In this document: in pieces, positions 17,491 to 26,776 of the stretch
Position numbering within the stretch: the first letter of the stretch is position 1
Layout of the letters: every line of letters begins with the position of its first letter
DNA from: an uncultured Verrucomicrobiota bacterium
Lineage (GTDB): Bacteria; Verrucomicrobiota; Kiritimatiellia; CAIVKH01
Reading direction: 5' to 3'
Assembly (NCBI GenBank): GCA_937873455.1
Contig: CALMYG010000002.1
Span: forward strand, 75,325-139,324
Length of the DNA stretch: 64,000 nucleotides
Notes under the pieces: generated by a model
Seen by the model: the letters and a program-made list of their open reading frames with translations, nothing else
Databases searched by the model: none
Told to the model about the DNA's origin: nothing
Position numbers and translations under genes: made by a program

Positions 17491-19305
17491 TCAACGGAAT
17501 GTGGCGGCCACGGCGGCCTCCTGGCCGGCGGCGCCCGTTTCCAAGCGCGCCCAGTGATCGTTCGGCCCATACCGAAGGCCGACCACCCAGTGGTTCAGAT
17601 CCATGCCGGGCGGCAGCTCCAACGCATACTCCTGATAATGACCATCAGCATGCATGGCAACCAGATACGCATGTTCCGGCTCCCGCATGTTGACGACGAT
17701 GTGGTAGTCCGCAGTTTCGCCAAAACCCATGAAGGTAATCAGCAACGAACCGCTGCGATTCACCCGGTAGGCAAACGGATGCGGCAACGCCAGACGCTGG
17801 GTGTTGAACACGGTGAATTGCAGATCGACCAGATCGACATGCATGCCGCGCCGGGAGAACAGCTTGGTCTGGGTCACCGCTCCGGACTCATGCACGGCGA
17901 TAAACCCGCTGACCGGACTCACGATCCCGCTCAACGTCACCCCGAAAAGCTGCGGGGTAAAAATGACAAACTGAATGTGCGTGATCGGGTCCTCCACCGG
18001 ATCGCTCTTCGGCAACAACCGCGTGCGACCATCCATGGCGATCATCCCGGTATTGCGCACGAATTGTGGAAACGACACCTTTTCCCGGGCGCTCAACTCG
18101 TCGTAACCGCTCATGGCCAACAAGCCGGTCAAATACGAAGGGCTCTCCTCCGGTATTTCAATTTCGAAAATCGATTCGTCAAAATAAAGCGGCCCCTGCA
18201 CCTTGCACGAGGGGTTGAAATAAATCGGCCCCACCGCCAGCAAGGAAGATGAACCGTCCGCGGTCACCAACAACCGGTTGCGGGCGCCATCCCAGGCCAC
18301 CGATTCGATGGTGGAGCCCAGATCGATAATTTCATTCAGAATGCAATCGTGCGGGTCCATGCGGTACAGTTTGCCGCTCTCCGAAGCGATCACCGCCGTG
18401 CCGTCCGGCAGCGCGGCAATTCCCTCCGGCGATTCGATCACCTGATCGGCATACCACACCTTCAGGGATCGGGAATCGAGGGAGAAACAGCCCACCGTGC
18501 CGTGCATCTCGCTGGCGAAATACGCGGCGACGCCTTCCGGGTCGAACGCCACCGCCGAGAAACTGTCGAGCAGGTTGTGAACGGGCATCCACCATTGCCC
18601 GTTGGCATCGCGGTAAAGAACGGCGCCCGAATACAGCCCGGCAAAATTCCGGCGGCTGAAAAAGGCCTCCATGTTCGAACCGGCCAGCAACAACTCGCCG
18701 CGGGGACCCACCGCCACGGATTCCCACGAATAATCCGGACCCGGTTGCGGCATGGGTATCACCTCGCCGATGGCCCCGCCCCGGTGGTATTCCGGCAACT
18801 CAAAGCGAAGCAGCCGGCCCCCCGGAATATCCTCCACCACATACAGATGTCCCGTCCGCTCAAACGCCAACCCCTCCGGCGACTGCATCCCCTCCACCCG
18901 AATCAACCGATCCCCGCGCCGCTCCAACACCGGAGTGGAGGCGTCAATCACCAGGCGACGCGTTCCGTCCGCGTCGAGCCGTAGAATGCGCGACGCATCC
19001 TCCTCGGAAATATAAATCGATCCGGTATATGGATCGATCGCCAGCCCGTCCGGACTCTTCAACCCCTCCAACAAAACCGAAACCTCCAACAACGGCCGCT
19101 GCCCGCGATCGGGCAATGGCGGACCGAAGGTCTGCATCAAAAACGAATCGTTCGCCACCAACGATGACGTCGCCTCCTCGATCGTCACCGTACGCATGGC
19201 AAAACCGGTAAGCGCCAATGTCACCAGCAATAAACATCCGAACACGCGATACGCATCACGGTGTTGCCGAGATCGACCGAATCGGACCAGTTTAGCTGTT
19301 TTCAT
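17491..19305 (-). CDS. Membrane-anchored or exported NHL/SMP-30-like beta-propeller protein
   Basis: 604 residues from the ATG at 19305, preceded by AAGGTGG; a GTG nine bases upstream is less likely. A hydrophobic segment near residues 22-37 (VFGCLLLVTLALTGFAM) is a signal sequence or anchor. Repeated blades follow, each with an LxSPDGLAIDP or MQSPEGLAFE type turn, in the style of SMP-30/gluconolactonase and NHL propellers (about residues 75-350). The remaining 250 residues are beta-rich without a recognised motif. Propellers of this kind are sugar lactonases or binding scaffolds, and the catalytic metal ligands cannot be assigned here. It is convergent with the 16869 gene. Confidence 0.72.
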   Translation of the reverse strand: MKTAKLVRFGRSRQHRDAYRVFGCLLLVTLALTGFAMRTVTIEEATSSLVANDSFLMQTFGPPLPDRGQRPLLEVSVLLEGLKSPDGLAIDPYTGSIYISEEDASRILRLDADGTRRLVIDASTPVLERRGDRLIRVEGMQSPEGLAFERTGHLYVVEDIPGGRLLRFELPEYHRGGAIGEVIPMPQPGPDYSWESVAVGPRGELLLAGSNMEAFFSRRNFAGLYSGAVLYRDANGQWWMPVHNLLDSFSAVAFDPEGVAAYFASEMHGTVGCFSLDSRSLKVWYADQVIESPEGIAALPDGTAVIASESGKLYRMDPHDCILNEIIDLGSTIESVAWDGARNRLLVTADGSSSLLAVGPIYFNPSCKVQGPLYFDESIFEIEIPEESPSYLTGLLAMSGYDELSAREKVSFPQFVRNTGMIAMDGRTRLLPKSDPVEDPITHIQFVIFTPQLFGVTLSGIVSPVSGFIAVHESGAVTQTKLFSRRGMHVDLVDLQFTVFNTQRLALPHPFAYRVNRSGSLLITFMGFGETADYHIVVNMREPEHAYLVAMHADGHYQEYALELPPGMDLNHWVVGLRYGPNDHWARLETGAAGQEAAVAATFR

Positions 19306-19602
19306 AAAAGCCACCTTGTACGTTACTCATGTACAAGCAGCCCACATGCCAAAACCACTCACATTCGCCAATCTGACAGAAACGGAATCGGTGCTTCGAG
19401 CAAACGGCACTTCCCCTTGGCCACGGGCCCGTCACATCGCAATGCAAGCCATTGTATCGCAGCAGGTTGCGCGACGCGCGGCCTCGCGTCTTTCACGCCC
19501 GTTTTGCGGACGCCTCATGCAGGGGCATCCGAGCGGATCACGGGTGCTATCAATTATGCTGGCCCGATGTCGGAAATGATAAAAAAGCCGCCCGACCCGG
19601 CA

Positions 19603-20472
19603 TCAGTTGTCGGCGCCCACGTGCTCAAGAAAACCGCGAATCAAACGCCCGCTGACCCATTGGCGGTATTCGGCGGTGGAACGAATATCGGTAATCGGTT
19701 TAACCGAGGCGGCGGCGCACCGCTCGGCTTCGTCCAGCAGGGCCGCGTCGAGTGTGCGCCCGACGACCAATGCTTCAACATCAGGCAAACGCACCGCCGT
19801 GGGTGCGACGCTGCCCAAGGCCACGCTGAACCGGGTGATGGTTCCATCGCGAATTTCTCCCCGGTAACTCCCCATGATTTTTGAAATTGCCTGGGCGGCG
19901 CGCGGCCCCAGCTTCCGGAATTGCTCCCGCTCCGTCGGCTTCTTGACCGGAATGACAAAACGCACAATCAATTCGTCGGGGGCGAGATCGATTTTCCGGT
20001 AACCCCGTATAAAGGATTGCAACGACAGGTTGCGTTCGCCGCGAACACTGGCCACCACCACGCGAGCGTCGGCGGCCAGCAACGAAGGGGCGAGATCCCC
20101 GGCCGGACTGGCATTGGCAATGCTGCCGGCGATGGTACCCATCGCCTGGATCTGACCGCCGCCCACCGTCGCCGCCGCCTCGGCCAAAGCCGGTGCATAA
20201 TGCCGGATCATCGCCGTACGCCGGAGATGCGCATGGGTTACCGCGCCGCCAATCACCAGTTCATCGTGGGTTTCACTGATCTCATGGAGTTCATGCAGAT
20301 GCTTGATATCGATGGCGCGGGCGGGCGGCGGGCGCACCCCGGACTCCCACTGCACCATGAGATCGGTGCCGCCGGCCAGCGGTTGGCCGCGGGTGGCTTC
20401 GTCGGCCATAAGCGCCAGCGCCTCGGGCAAGGTTTGCGGAAACGCGATATCGATGGACTCCATGGCGGTCAT
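19603..20472 (-). CDS. Molybdenum hydroxylase FAD-binding subunit (xanthine dehydrogenase family)
   Basis: 289 residues from the ATG at 20472, which overlaps the stop of the iron-sulfur gene in an ATGA arrangement; the frame extending further upstream is not needed. PLAGGTDLMVQW is the FAD pyrophosphate loop and TVGGGQIQAMGTIAGSIANA the second flavin motif of the CO-dehydrogenase/xanthine dehydrogenase FAD family. This subunit passes electrons from the iron-sulfur subunit to the final acceptor. It is the last gene of the three-gene operon. Substrate is not predictable from this subunit. Confidence 0.92.
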   Translation of the reverse strand: MTAMESIDIAFPQTLPEALALMADEATRGQPLAGGTDLMVQWESGVRPPPARAIDIKHLHELHEISETHDELVIGGAVTHAHLRRTAMIRHYAPALAEAAATVGGGQIQAMGTIAGSIANASPAGDLAPSLLAADARVVVASVRGERNLSLQSFIRGYRKIDLAPDELIVRFVIPVKKPTEREQFRKLGPRAAQAISKIMGSYRGEIRDGTITRFSVALGSVAPTAVRLPDVEALVVGRTLDAALLDEAERCAAASVKPITDIRSTAEYRQWVSGRLIRGFLEHVGADN

Positions 20473-20963
20473 GATTTGACAACCTCGTCGGCCGGCCAAC
20501 GTTCCGCCGCCGCCTTTACCGCATCGATGATTTTTATGTACCCGGTGCACCGGCAGATATTACCGGCATGCGCATCTTTGATGGACGCATCGGTAATGTC
20601 CGGGCGACGCCGCAGAAAAGCGTACGAGGAAACCAACATGCCGGGGATACAGAACCCGCACTGGGCAGCGCCTTTTTCCAGATAGGCGTTTTGCAACAGG
20701 CGTCCGCCCGGGGTCCGCTCCAAGCCTTCCACGGTGAGAATTTCCGAGCCATCCCGCACCTGGCCGGCCGCCAGCAAACAGGAAACCACGATTTCGCCGT
20801 CGATCATGACGGTGCAGGCGCCGCATTCCCCTTCGCCGCATCCCTCCTTGGTGCCGGTAAGGACGAGATTTTCCCGCAAGACATCCAGCAGGCGCCGGGC
20901 CGGAGGAAACTCCACCGAGCGCTCTTCGCCATTAATGATCCAGGTTCGGGTGATTTTTTTCAT
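20469..20963 (-). CDS. Molybdenum hydroxylase [2Fe-2S] subunit
   Basis: 164 residues with two iron-sulfur clusters. The plant-ferredoxin-type site is CGEGECGACTVMIDG plus a distal Cys at VVSCLLAAG, and the second cluster is CGFCIPGMLV plus CRCTGY. These spacings are those of the small subunit of xanthine dehydrogenase, aldehyde oxidoreductase and CO dehydrogenase. It is coupled to both neighbours by 4 bp ATGA overlaps, so all three subunits are made together and should assemble as one cytoplasmic enzyme. Confidence 0.95.
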   Translation of the reverse strand: MKKITRTWIINGEERSVEFPPARRLLDVLRENLVLTGTKEGCGEGECGACTVMIDGEIVVSCLLAAGQVRDGSEILTVEGLERTPGGRLLQNAYLEKGAAQCGFCIPGMLVSSYAFLRRRPDITDASIKDAHAGNICRCTGYIKIIDAVKAAAERWPADEVVKS

Positions 20964-23287
20964 GCGGCGGCTTCTCCGGTGCGGCGGGCGGCGGTCATGG
21001 CGGCAAACAACTTCTCCGGCGTGATCGGCAGGGTGTTGATGCGAATGCCCAATGCGGACTTCACCGCGTTGGCGACGGCCGGGGCCAGGCCGTCCATCGG
21101 TACTTCCCCCACCCCCTTGGCCCCCGGCGCGGTATGCGAATACGGATACTCGACAAAGTGCAGATCAAATTCCGGAATATCCAGCGCGGTCGGGACGACA
21201 TAGGTCTGCATCCGGCTCGCGTCATATAACCCATCCTTGATTTCCATTTTTTCCATGACCGCGTACCCGAGCGCCTGGATCAAGCCGCCTTCAATCTGGC
21301 CGTGGGCGAGTACCGGATTGATCACCCGCCCGATGTCATAATAGCCGGTGACTTTCTTTACCGCGATTTCCAGGGTCAACGCGTCGATCTCGATCTCCGC
21401 GACGTTGCAACCCCAGGAATACGACGGATACGCGTCACCCTCGAACGTCTTTTGATTCCAGCGCAACGTGTCCGGCAACTTGAATTGATTCATCACCCGG
21501 AGCGGGCCGTGTTGCTTGAGGTAGGCTGCGCCGACTTCCTGAAACGTACGGGTTGCCCCGGTCACCGCTCCCGTGAATCGGTTGTCATCCAGCTCCACCC
21601 GCTCGCCCCCGAACAGGGACTCCGAGGCGAAAGCCTCGAGCTGCCTCCGCATTTTTTCCGCCGCGCCGAAAACGGTGCCGCCGACCACCATCGCGGTTCG
21701 CGAGGCCACGGTCGGCCCGCTGTCCGGAGCGTACTTGGTATCCGGAAACGGACACCGCACATGGTCCACATGCACCCGCAAACCATCCGCCCCGATCTGC
21801 GGCATGATGGTCATCGTGCCCTGCCCCATCTCCGTCGAACTGATCCGGATGTTGACCCCGACCTTTCCGTTTTCGAAATACTCGAGATCCAGGGCGGCCT
21901 TGGCCTTCAGCCGGCTTTCGCCATCCCCGGTGAATCCGGAGCCGTGGCCGAAGAAACACAACCCGATCCCGTAATATTTACCGTCGCGCGGCGTGCCGCG
22001 CGACGCCTTGCCGAGCTTTTCGGAGAAGCCGCTCCGGGCAAGGGTTTTCTCCAGCACATCGGGCGTGCCCATCGGCTCAAAGATGGTTTGACCGGTTCCC
22101 GTCGTGTCGCCCTCGTGCAGGGCGTTATGCAGCCGGAACGCCTCCGGGGTCATGCCCAGTGCGCTTGCCACTTCATCCATGTGCGATTCCAGGCCCCAAA
22201 TCGCCTGGGGAGCGCCGAAGCCGCGAAATGCCCCGTTGGGAAACGTGTTGGTGCGGTACACTTTTCCGTTTACGTAAACATGCGGACATTTGTAGCCGAG
22301 GGTCGTATGCAAAATCCCGCGGTACATCACCACCGGACTCAAGGTCGTGTAGGCGCCACCGTCGAGGACGAAGTCCACCTCCATCGCCGTGATGGTGCCG
22401 TCGTTTTTCACGCCGGTGCGTTGCCGGGTCCACACCGGGTGCCGCTTGGTCGTGTACAGAATGTCCTGATGCCGGTCGTAGATAATTTTCACCGGCTTCC
22501 CGCACTTCAGGGCAAGCAGGGCGCAGTACCCGGCGATCAAGGTGGGAAATTCTTCCTTGCCCCCGAAGGCCCCGCCCACCGCCGTCTGCTTCACCCGGAT
22601 TTTCTCCAGCGGCAGGTTGAGGGTAACGATCAACTCCGGGGCGATGTAGTAGGGACATTGCAAACTGCCCTGGATAAACACCCCGCCATCCTTTTCCGGT
22701 ATGGCAAAGATGCCTTGCGGCTCGATGTATAACTGTTCCTGGTGTCCCGCCCAGTAGTCGCCCTCGATGATCCGATCAGCCGCGGCGAAACCGGCGGCGA
22801 TGTCGCCTTTTCGGATGGTTTGGCCAGCCAACTCATGAAGCCCTTCGCCGTTGCGGTGGAAGCGATCCACCACCTCGCTCAGCGTCAAGATGGCCGGAAG
22901 CGCCTCGATATCCGGAACTATGCGGGCGGCCGCCGCACGGGCCAGTGCGCGGGTCGGCGCGGCGACCAGCGCCACCGGCTCGCCCCGGTACTGGATGTCA
23001 TCATAGGCGATGAACGGCATGTCCTGCCCCATCATATCCACGATATTTTTACCGGGAATATCCTCCGGAGTGACCACGCAAACCTGGCTGAAGTCAAACG
23101 CGGGATCAAACACCAGACGCCGCAACCGTCCGCGGGGAACCGGAGATCGCACCACTTCGCCAAACCAGCAATCCGGCACCGGGACGTCATCGGCATAGAG
23201 CGCTTGCCCCCGGACTTTTTCCTCGCCATCCAACCGGACCATTCCTTGCCCGACGTGACGATATTCCACACGTTCCAGTACTGCCAT
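20960..23287 (-). CDS. Molybdenum hydroxylase large subunit (molybdopterin-binding)
   Basis: 775 residues from the ATG at 23287 (GAGGTG upstream; a GTG at 23293 is the alternative). The molybdopterin-cytosine/pterin-site motifs GGAFGGKEEFP and GAFRGFGAPQAIWG are present, and GAKGVGEVPMDGLAPAV supplies the catalytic Glu of the family near the C-terminus. The enzyme hydroxylates a heterocycle or aldehyde using water as oxygen source. The XdhA-like sequence and separate FAD and iron-sulfur genes suggest a purine or related substrate, but this is inference. No XdhC-type maturation gene lies in the window. Confidence 0.94.
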   Translation of the reverse strand: MAVLERVEYRHVGQGMVRLDGEEKVRGQALYADDVPVPDCWFGEVVRSPVPRGRLRRLVFDPAFDFSQVCVVTPEDIPGKNIVDMMGQDMPFIAYDDIQYRGEPVALVAAPTRALARAAAARIVPDIEALPAILTLSEVVDRFHRNGEGLHELAGQTIRKGDIAAGFAAADRIIEGDYWAGHQEQLYIEPQGIFAIPEKDGGVFIQGSLQCPYYIAPELIVTLNLPLEKIRVKQTAVGGAFGGKEEFPTLIAGYCALLALKCGKPVKIIYDRHQDILYTTKRHPVWTRQRTGVKNDGTITAMEVDFVLDGGAYTTLSPVVMYRGILHTTLGYKCPHVYVNGKVYRTNTFPNGAFRGFGAPQAIWGLESHMDEVASALGMTPEAFRLHNALHEGDTTGTGQTIFEPMGTPDVLEKTLARSGFSEKLGKASRGTPRDGKYYGIGLCFFGHGSGFTGDGESRLKAKAALDLEYFENGKVGVNIRISSTEMGQGTMTIMPQIGADGLRVHVDHVRCPFPDTKYAPDSGPTVASRTAMVVGGTVFGAAEKMRRQLEAFASESLFGGERVELDDNRFTGAVTGATRTFQEVGAAYLKQHGPLRVMNQFKLPDTLRWNQKTFEGDAYPSYSWGCNVAEIEIDALTLEIAVKKVTGYYDIGRVINPVLAHGQIEGGLIQALGYAVMEKMEIKDGLYDASRMQTYVVPTALDIPEFDLHFVEYPYSHTAPGAKGVGEVPMDGLAPAVANAVKSALGIRINTLPITPEKLFAAMTAARRTGEAAA

Positions 23288-23424
23288 AAACACCTCGTTA
23301 TCCGCGAACTATAGACCAACACCTCCAAGAGGCAAATGGAATTCGAGGCTTCTCGCGTGGGAGCGCGTCCCTTACTCCTTGACTGATCCCATACAAAAAT
23401 GGTCTTCGTTGCGACTCGTTGATA

Positions 23425-23470
23425 TCCAAGCATTGGAACTTTTACGGCTCGTGTTTTCCAAACATTGGAA
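23425..23470. repeat. Pair of TTCCAA-N3-TTGGAA palindromes, centres 32 bp apart
   Basis: TCCAAGCATTGGA spans 23425-23437 (centre 23431) and TTCCAAACATTGGAA spans 23456-23470 (centre 23463). Each is a perfect or near-perfect palindrome with a 3-base centre of the form NCA, and the centres are exactly 32 bp apart. They lie in the intergenic space between the hydroxylase operon and the next minus-strand gene. A second pair with the same 32 bp spacing occurs at 52662-52710. Possible roles are a regulator site or a repeat-family terminal structure. Confidence 0.8.
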
Positions 23471-23508
23471 CTCCGCGCCGAATAGGCTATGCCCCCACAC
23501 TTCTTCCG

Positions 23509-24405
23509 TCAGGGCTCTTTCGCCTCGTCCGCGCCCTGAACCGCTTCCTCGCCGCCCGCTGGCAATGGCTCCAGAAGCACCCGGCGCCCGAAGACCACGC
23601 AGTTGTACAGGACGCGCGCGGCCCAGTCGCGGGTGACATAAGCGTTGCTGCCGGAAACTTCGGCCAGCGAAACGACCACGTCCTCCTCCAGGTCATACAG
23701 CGTCACGCCGACTTTTTCGATCGCCCAGTAGGCTTCCGAATCGATGTCACTATCGGAACTGAACCGGATGATCTTGCCGGCGTTTTCCCAGAACACCCAG
23801 AGGTTATTCGATACCCGGGACAAGGGCGCGATGTAGATGGTTTGAGGCCCTTCTGCGGCGCCGGTTGCGCCATAGCGCTCCCGGAAGGCCTGCTGAAGCC
23901 GGGCCATCAGCGCTTCGTCGGGATAGTTCCGTTCGTTGCGGATGGAAAACAGGTACTGAAGCAACCACGACTTTGATAGGGTGCGCCGGGTCCAGCCGGA
24001 AAAATCCTCCGGCAGGACGTCGAGTTTGTGGGCGCGCATCACACGATAATCGGCATTGGTCACCCGCAAGCCCAGCTCCGGCAAGGCGTAGTCCGCTCGC
24101 TTCAGCAGCACGGAAAAGGAAAGCGCCGGCACGAGGATTTCCACATAGCGGCTTTGATCGTTTTCGTCCAACGCGGGCGTCACGTCTCGTAGCATCAGGA
24201 CCAGTTCATCCTCCGCGTCCACCGCCAGCAGGGCCGTCTCATCGAGATGCCAGCGGTAGAGGTGCCGCATCACCAGGGCGAGGAAGTCGTCGTCTATCTC
24301 CGGCGAGGGGCCGGAAAGACTCATCGCGGGAATGGAAAAGGTCGTGATGACGACCAGCAGGAAGGGAAGCCATCGGCGGAAGCCGGAGCAGGCAAACACG
24401 GTCAT
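23509..24405 (-). CDS. Uncharacterised exported protein (third gene of envelope operon)
   Basis: 298 residues with a signal peptide (WLPFLLVVITTFSIPAMS). I recognise no known domain. The body includes DDDFLALVMRHLYRWHLDE, a helical middle (SWLLQYLFSIRNERNYPDEA), and a strand-rich C-terminal part starting TIYIAPLSRVSNNLWVFWEN. The start overlaps the preceding gene's stop as ATGA (24402-24405), so translation is coupled. With its two upstream neighbours it forms a coherent set of a beta-barrel, a secreted helical protein and this one. Probably periplasmic. Confidence 0.65.
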   Translation of the reverse strand: MTVFACSGFRRWLPFLLVVITTFSIPAMSLSGPSPEIDDDFLALVMRHLYRWHLDETALLAVDAEDELVLMLRDVTPALDENDQSRYVEILVPALSFSVLLKRADYALPELGLRVTNADYRVMRAHKLDVLPEDFSGWTRRTLSKSWLLQYLFSIRNERNYPDEALMARLQQAFRERYGATGAAEGPQTIYIAPLSRVSNNLWVFWENAGKIIRFSSDSDIDSEAYWAIEKVGVTLYDLEEDVVVSLAEVSGSNAYVTRDWAARVLYNCVVFGRRVLLEPLPAGGEEAVQGADEAKEP

Positions 24406-25085
24406 GGTTCAAGTCTCCTCAGGGTGAAAAAGCGGTTGCCGCCCAGCGAGCCCTGATCGCTGTCGGCGATACGCAAAAAATTTCCGCCGGGATGAAACCG
24501 CATCTCATCGGTCATCCACGAATACCCGCCGCCGGTGGCCGGCAGGTTCTGGGCGGAACGAACTCCGGCGTGACGGTCCTCCGGGAGTGCGTCCTCGGCG
24601 AGGTAGGCGGCGGCCAGCCCCGCGGCATGATCGAGCAAGCGGGCGAAGGTGCCGGGCTGACCGGTGCCGGCGATTCGTTGGAGGTTGGCGATCCGCTCGG
24701 TGACGCGGGGCACCATCACCGGTTGTCCCGCGGCATTGCGGTAAAAGCCGTCAAACTGACCCTTTTCGCCGCCGACGGTGATGATCTCAAGGATCTGGTC
24801 GGTCCGGATTGCCGCGAGTTGTTGCTGGGTGTAGCCGGGCGGGATGGCGCGCAACCGGCGGTTGAGAACCATCAACAACTGCTCCATGGCGGCCATGGTG
24901 TTGGCCTCGCTCTGATAACCGCGCTCACCCGGGAAGGGCACTTCGTTGACCAGCAGGTGGGCCACATAACCATGGGCCGTGGCCGGCGAAGGCCACTCCG
25001 ACCAAGCTGGTTCGGTCAGAAGCAGCGTGATCACGACCACGAACAGGTATGGAACCATCGCATTCACGTTAACGCATCTTCTCAT
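24402..25085 (-). CDS. Uncharacterised exported protein, weak resemblance to SleB-type hydrolases
   Basis: 227 residues from the ATG at 25085, which shares its first base with the upstream stop codon (TGATG). A signal peptide (MVPYLFVVVITLLLTEPAWS) is followed by LVNEVPFPGERGYQSEANTM, MEQLLMVLNRRLRAIPP and GGEKGQFDGFYRNAAG. The order of a GE turn, an LNRR helix and a GQF motif loosely recalls SleB/CwlJ-like cell-wall hydrolases, but the similarity is weak and unverified. The C-terminus ends GNFLRIADSDQGSLGGNRFF. Both ends are translationally coupled to the neighbours. Confidence 0.6.
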   Translation of the reverse strand: MRRCVNVNAMVPYLFVVVITLLLTEPAWSEWPSPATAHGYVAHLLVNEVPFPGERGYQSEANTMAAMEQLLMVLNRRLRAIPPGYTQQQLAAIRTDQILEIITVGGEKGQFDGFYRNAAGQPVMVPRVTERIANLQRIAGTGQPGTFARLLDHAAGLAAAYLAEDALPEDRHAGVRSAQNLPATGGGYSWMTDEMRFHPGGNFLRIADSDQGSLGGNRFFTLRRLEP

Positions 25086-26041
25086 CACGGTGGCCTCATG
25101 CTGATGGTGACTCCTAACCACGGCTCCCGATCCAGGCGCTGGTCAAAGGAGGCGTCGCCCTCGCTATCCACGGCAAAACTGCGCAGGCCGGAGAAACCGC
25201 CGCCCGCCGCAACCCACCAGGACCCGGCGAGCCGCCAATTCGCCCAGACCCCCAAGTCCCACCCGCCAAACGAGGCAACCACGTTGTCCGAGGTGTCGGT
25301 CTGCTCCAAAGCCCACGTGGCTCCGGACGGCACGACCCCAAGCTGGACAAAAAACGAATCGACGGGAGCATAACTGACCGAAGGCCACGGCGCGAGCAGG
25401 GTGATCGCCCAGACGGGATCGATCACATAGGTGAAACCGACGTAAGGCAAAACATACCCATCGGAAAACCCGTAGTCATAAACGATCCCGTAATACCAGG
25501 TTGTTTGTTTTCCACTCAAATGACGGCCGACGATGCCCCCCATCCCGCTGGTGACCCACTCCCCGTCGTCCGCGAGGGGCGAATAGACGGACGGCATGAC
25601 AAACCAACCCCATTGCGTTCCGGGATGGGACTGCCAGGCCGCGCCCACCGGCAGATAATACGAAGTCACCTCGCCATCCGGACGAGCATCCTCCGTGAAG
25701 CGAAAACGCGTGTGGCCAACATACGGGATCGCCACGGCAAGGCCGCGCTCCCCGATGTACAGGGGAAGCGCGGCATAGGCCGAGCTCTGGTGTGATCGAA
25801 ACGAGAGGTTGTCCCCATCTCCTTCTACGCGACTAAACTCTGTTTTTCCGTAGACGCGATGGCCAAGGGACAGCACCGGCAGGAAGGGGATATCGCTTTC
25901 GCTTCGCGAGAACTCAAACTCCATACTTTCCAGCTTGGTCATGGTGCGGGCCACCCATCCATCATCCGGCTGGGCAAACGAAGTCGGAGCCAGCCATAGA
26001 GCTGGCGCGCAGCAGACCAGCATTTTCCGGAAAACCTTCAT
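25085..26041 (-). CDS. Outer-membrane beta-barrel-like protein
   Basis: 318 residues from the ATG at 26041, where the signal peptide (MLVCCAPALWLAPTSFAQ) begins; the upstream extension has no export signal. The mature region alternates hydrophobic and polar residues with aromatic-rich strands (FVMPSVYSPLAD, TWYYGIVYDYGFSDGYVLPY) and ends in LGVTISMRPP. The pattern fits an outer-membrane barrel of the DUF6268-like kind, which is a guess from resemblance. It is the first gene of the three-gene operon whose starts overlap at 25085 and 24402-24405. Confidence 0.65.
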   Translation of the reverse strand: MKVFRKMLVCCAPALWLAPTSFAQPDDGWVARTMTKLESMEFEFSRSESDIPFLPVLSLGHRVYGKTEFSRVEGDGDNLSFRSHQSSAYAALPLYIGERGLAVAIPYVGHTRFRFTEDARPDGEVTSYYLPVGAAWQSHPGTQWGWFVMPSVYSPLADDGEWVTSGMGGIVGRHLSGKQTTWYYGIVYDYGFSDGYVLPYVGFTYVIDPVWAITLLAPWPSVSYAPVDSFFVQLGVVPSGATWALEQTDTSDNVVASFGGWDLGVWANWRLAGSWWVAAGGGFSGLRSFAVDSEGDASFDQRLDREPWLGVTISMRPP

Positions 26042-26090
26042 CGATGCGCATGGGCCAAGGTCAGGACGTGGACGCAAGTGGTCCGCCAGG

Positions 26091-26732
26091 TTATTCCGGG
26101 GCCATGATGCGGGCCAGCATGGCAACACGTTCGCGGGTATCCGCGGTCGCCGCCTTGACCGCAGCCGCTTCCGCCGCGAGCCTTTCCAGGTAAGGCGTGG
26201 CCATACTGCTTCCCGCCCGGGTCAGATCGTTGCCGAGAAACCGCTGCATATCCGCGATGTCCCGGTCATAGGCCGCGTAGGAATTTTTAAGCTGCCGTGT
26301 CGCGTCCTGGATCGACTGGTAATGCTGCTTGAGTAGCGTCCGCCGCTCCTGCGCCAGCTTCGAAAGGTCTCGGTTATGGATCTCACCAAGTTCCGCCTCC
26401 CATTCCTTGAAATAAGCGTCCGACTGCTTCTTCATTGCCGAGTAGGTCGCTTTGACCTTACCGGCGATGTTCCGCATTTTTTCCGCTTCGGAATCAAAGC
26501 GGTCGTAGGCCTTGCGTAAGTGGCTGGCGTCCGCACGGTGCAAATCGGTGACCGCCTTTTGAACGGCGTCGATCTGCTTTTCTCCCTGATCGAGCAGGTC
26601 GCGCAACTCCGCCATTTTCGTGGCGGCCTGGGCGGATCGCTCCTGGCGCGTGGTCGAACAGCCCGTGCTGGAAAGGGCCACAACGACTGCCATGGCCCCC
26701 GCCAACATGTATTCCATTTTTCGTTTCACCAT
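26091..26732 (-). CDS. DUF2959-like helical lipoprotein
   Basis: 213 residues from the ATG at 26732, which follows AGGAGAAT; a TTG at 26744 is the other option. The lipobox ALSSTGC ends a hydrophobic leader, so the protein should be lipidated and attached to a membrane. The remainder is almost fully helical, with many Ala, Glu and Lys residues and heptad-like stretches (LLDQGEKQIDAVQKAVTDLH, LAQERRTLLKQHYQSIQDA), consistent with a coiled coil and with DUF2959. It follows a small beta-barrel gene by 44 bp on the same strand. Confidence 0.72.
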   Translation of the reverse strand: MVKRKMEYMLAGAMAVVVALSSTGCSTTRQERSAQAATKMAELRDLLDQGEKQIDAVQKAVTDLHRADASHLRKAYDRFDSEAEKMRNIAGKVKATYSAMKKQSDAYFKEWEAELGEIHNRDLSKLAQERRTLLKQHYQSIQDATRQLKNSYAAYDRDIADMQRFLGNDLTRAGSSMATPYLERLAAEAAAVKAATADTRERVAMLARIMAPE

Positions 26733-26776
26733 ATTCTCCTGCAAAACCGTCGCGGAGGACGGGTGTATCGTAAGGG

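Noticed and set aside
4992..19305. PEP-CTERM-like sorting tails in secreted proteins next to exosortase
   Set aside because: I inspected the C-termini of the TIG/LamG, TIGR03790, fibre-like, nuclease-like and propeller proteins; none has a P-E-P-type motif followed by a hydrophobic helix and a basic end.
21302..22732. Plus-strand frame of 476 residues over the hydroxylase large subunit
   Set aside because: Antisense to a clear molybdenum hydroxylase gene with cofactor motifs; no ribosome-binding site or family features.
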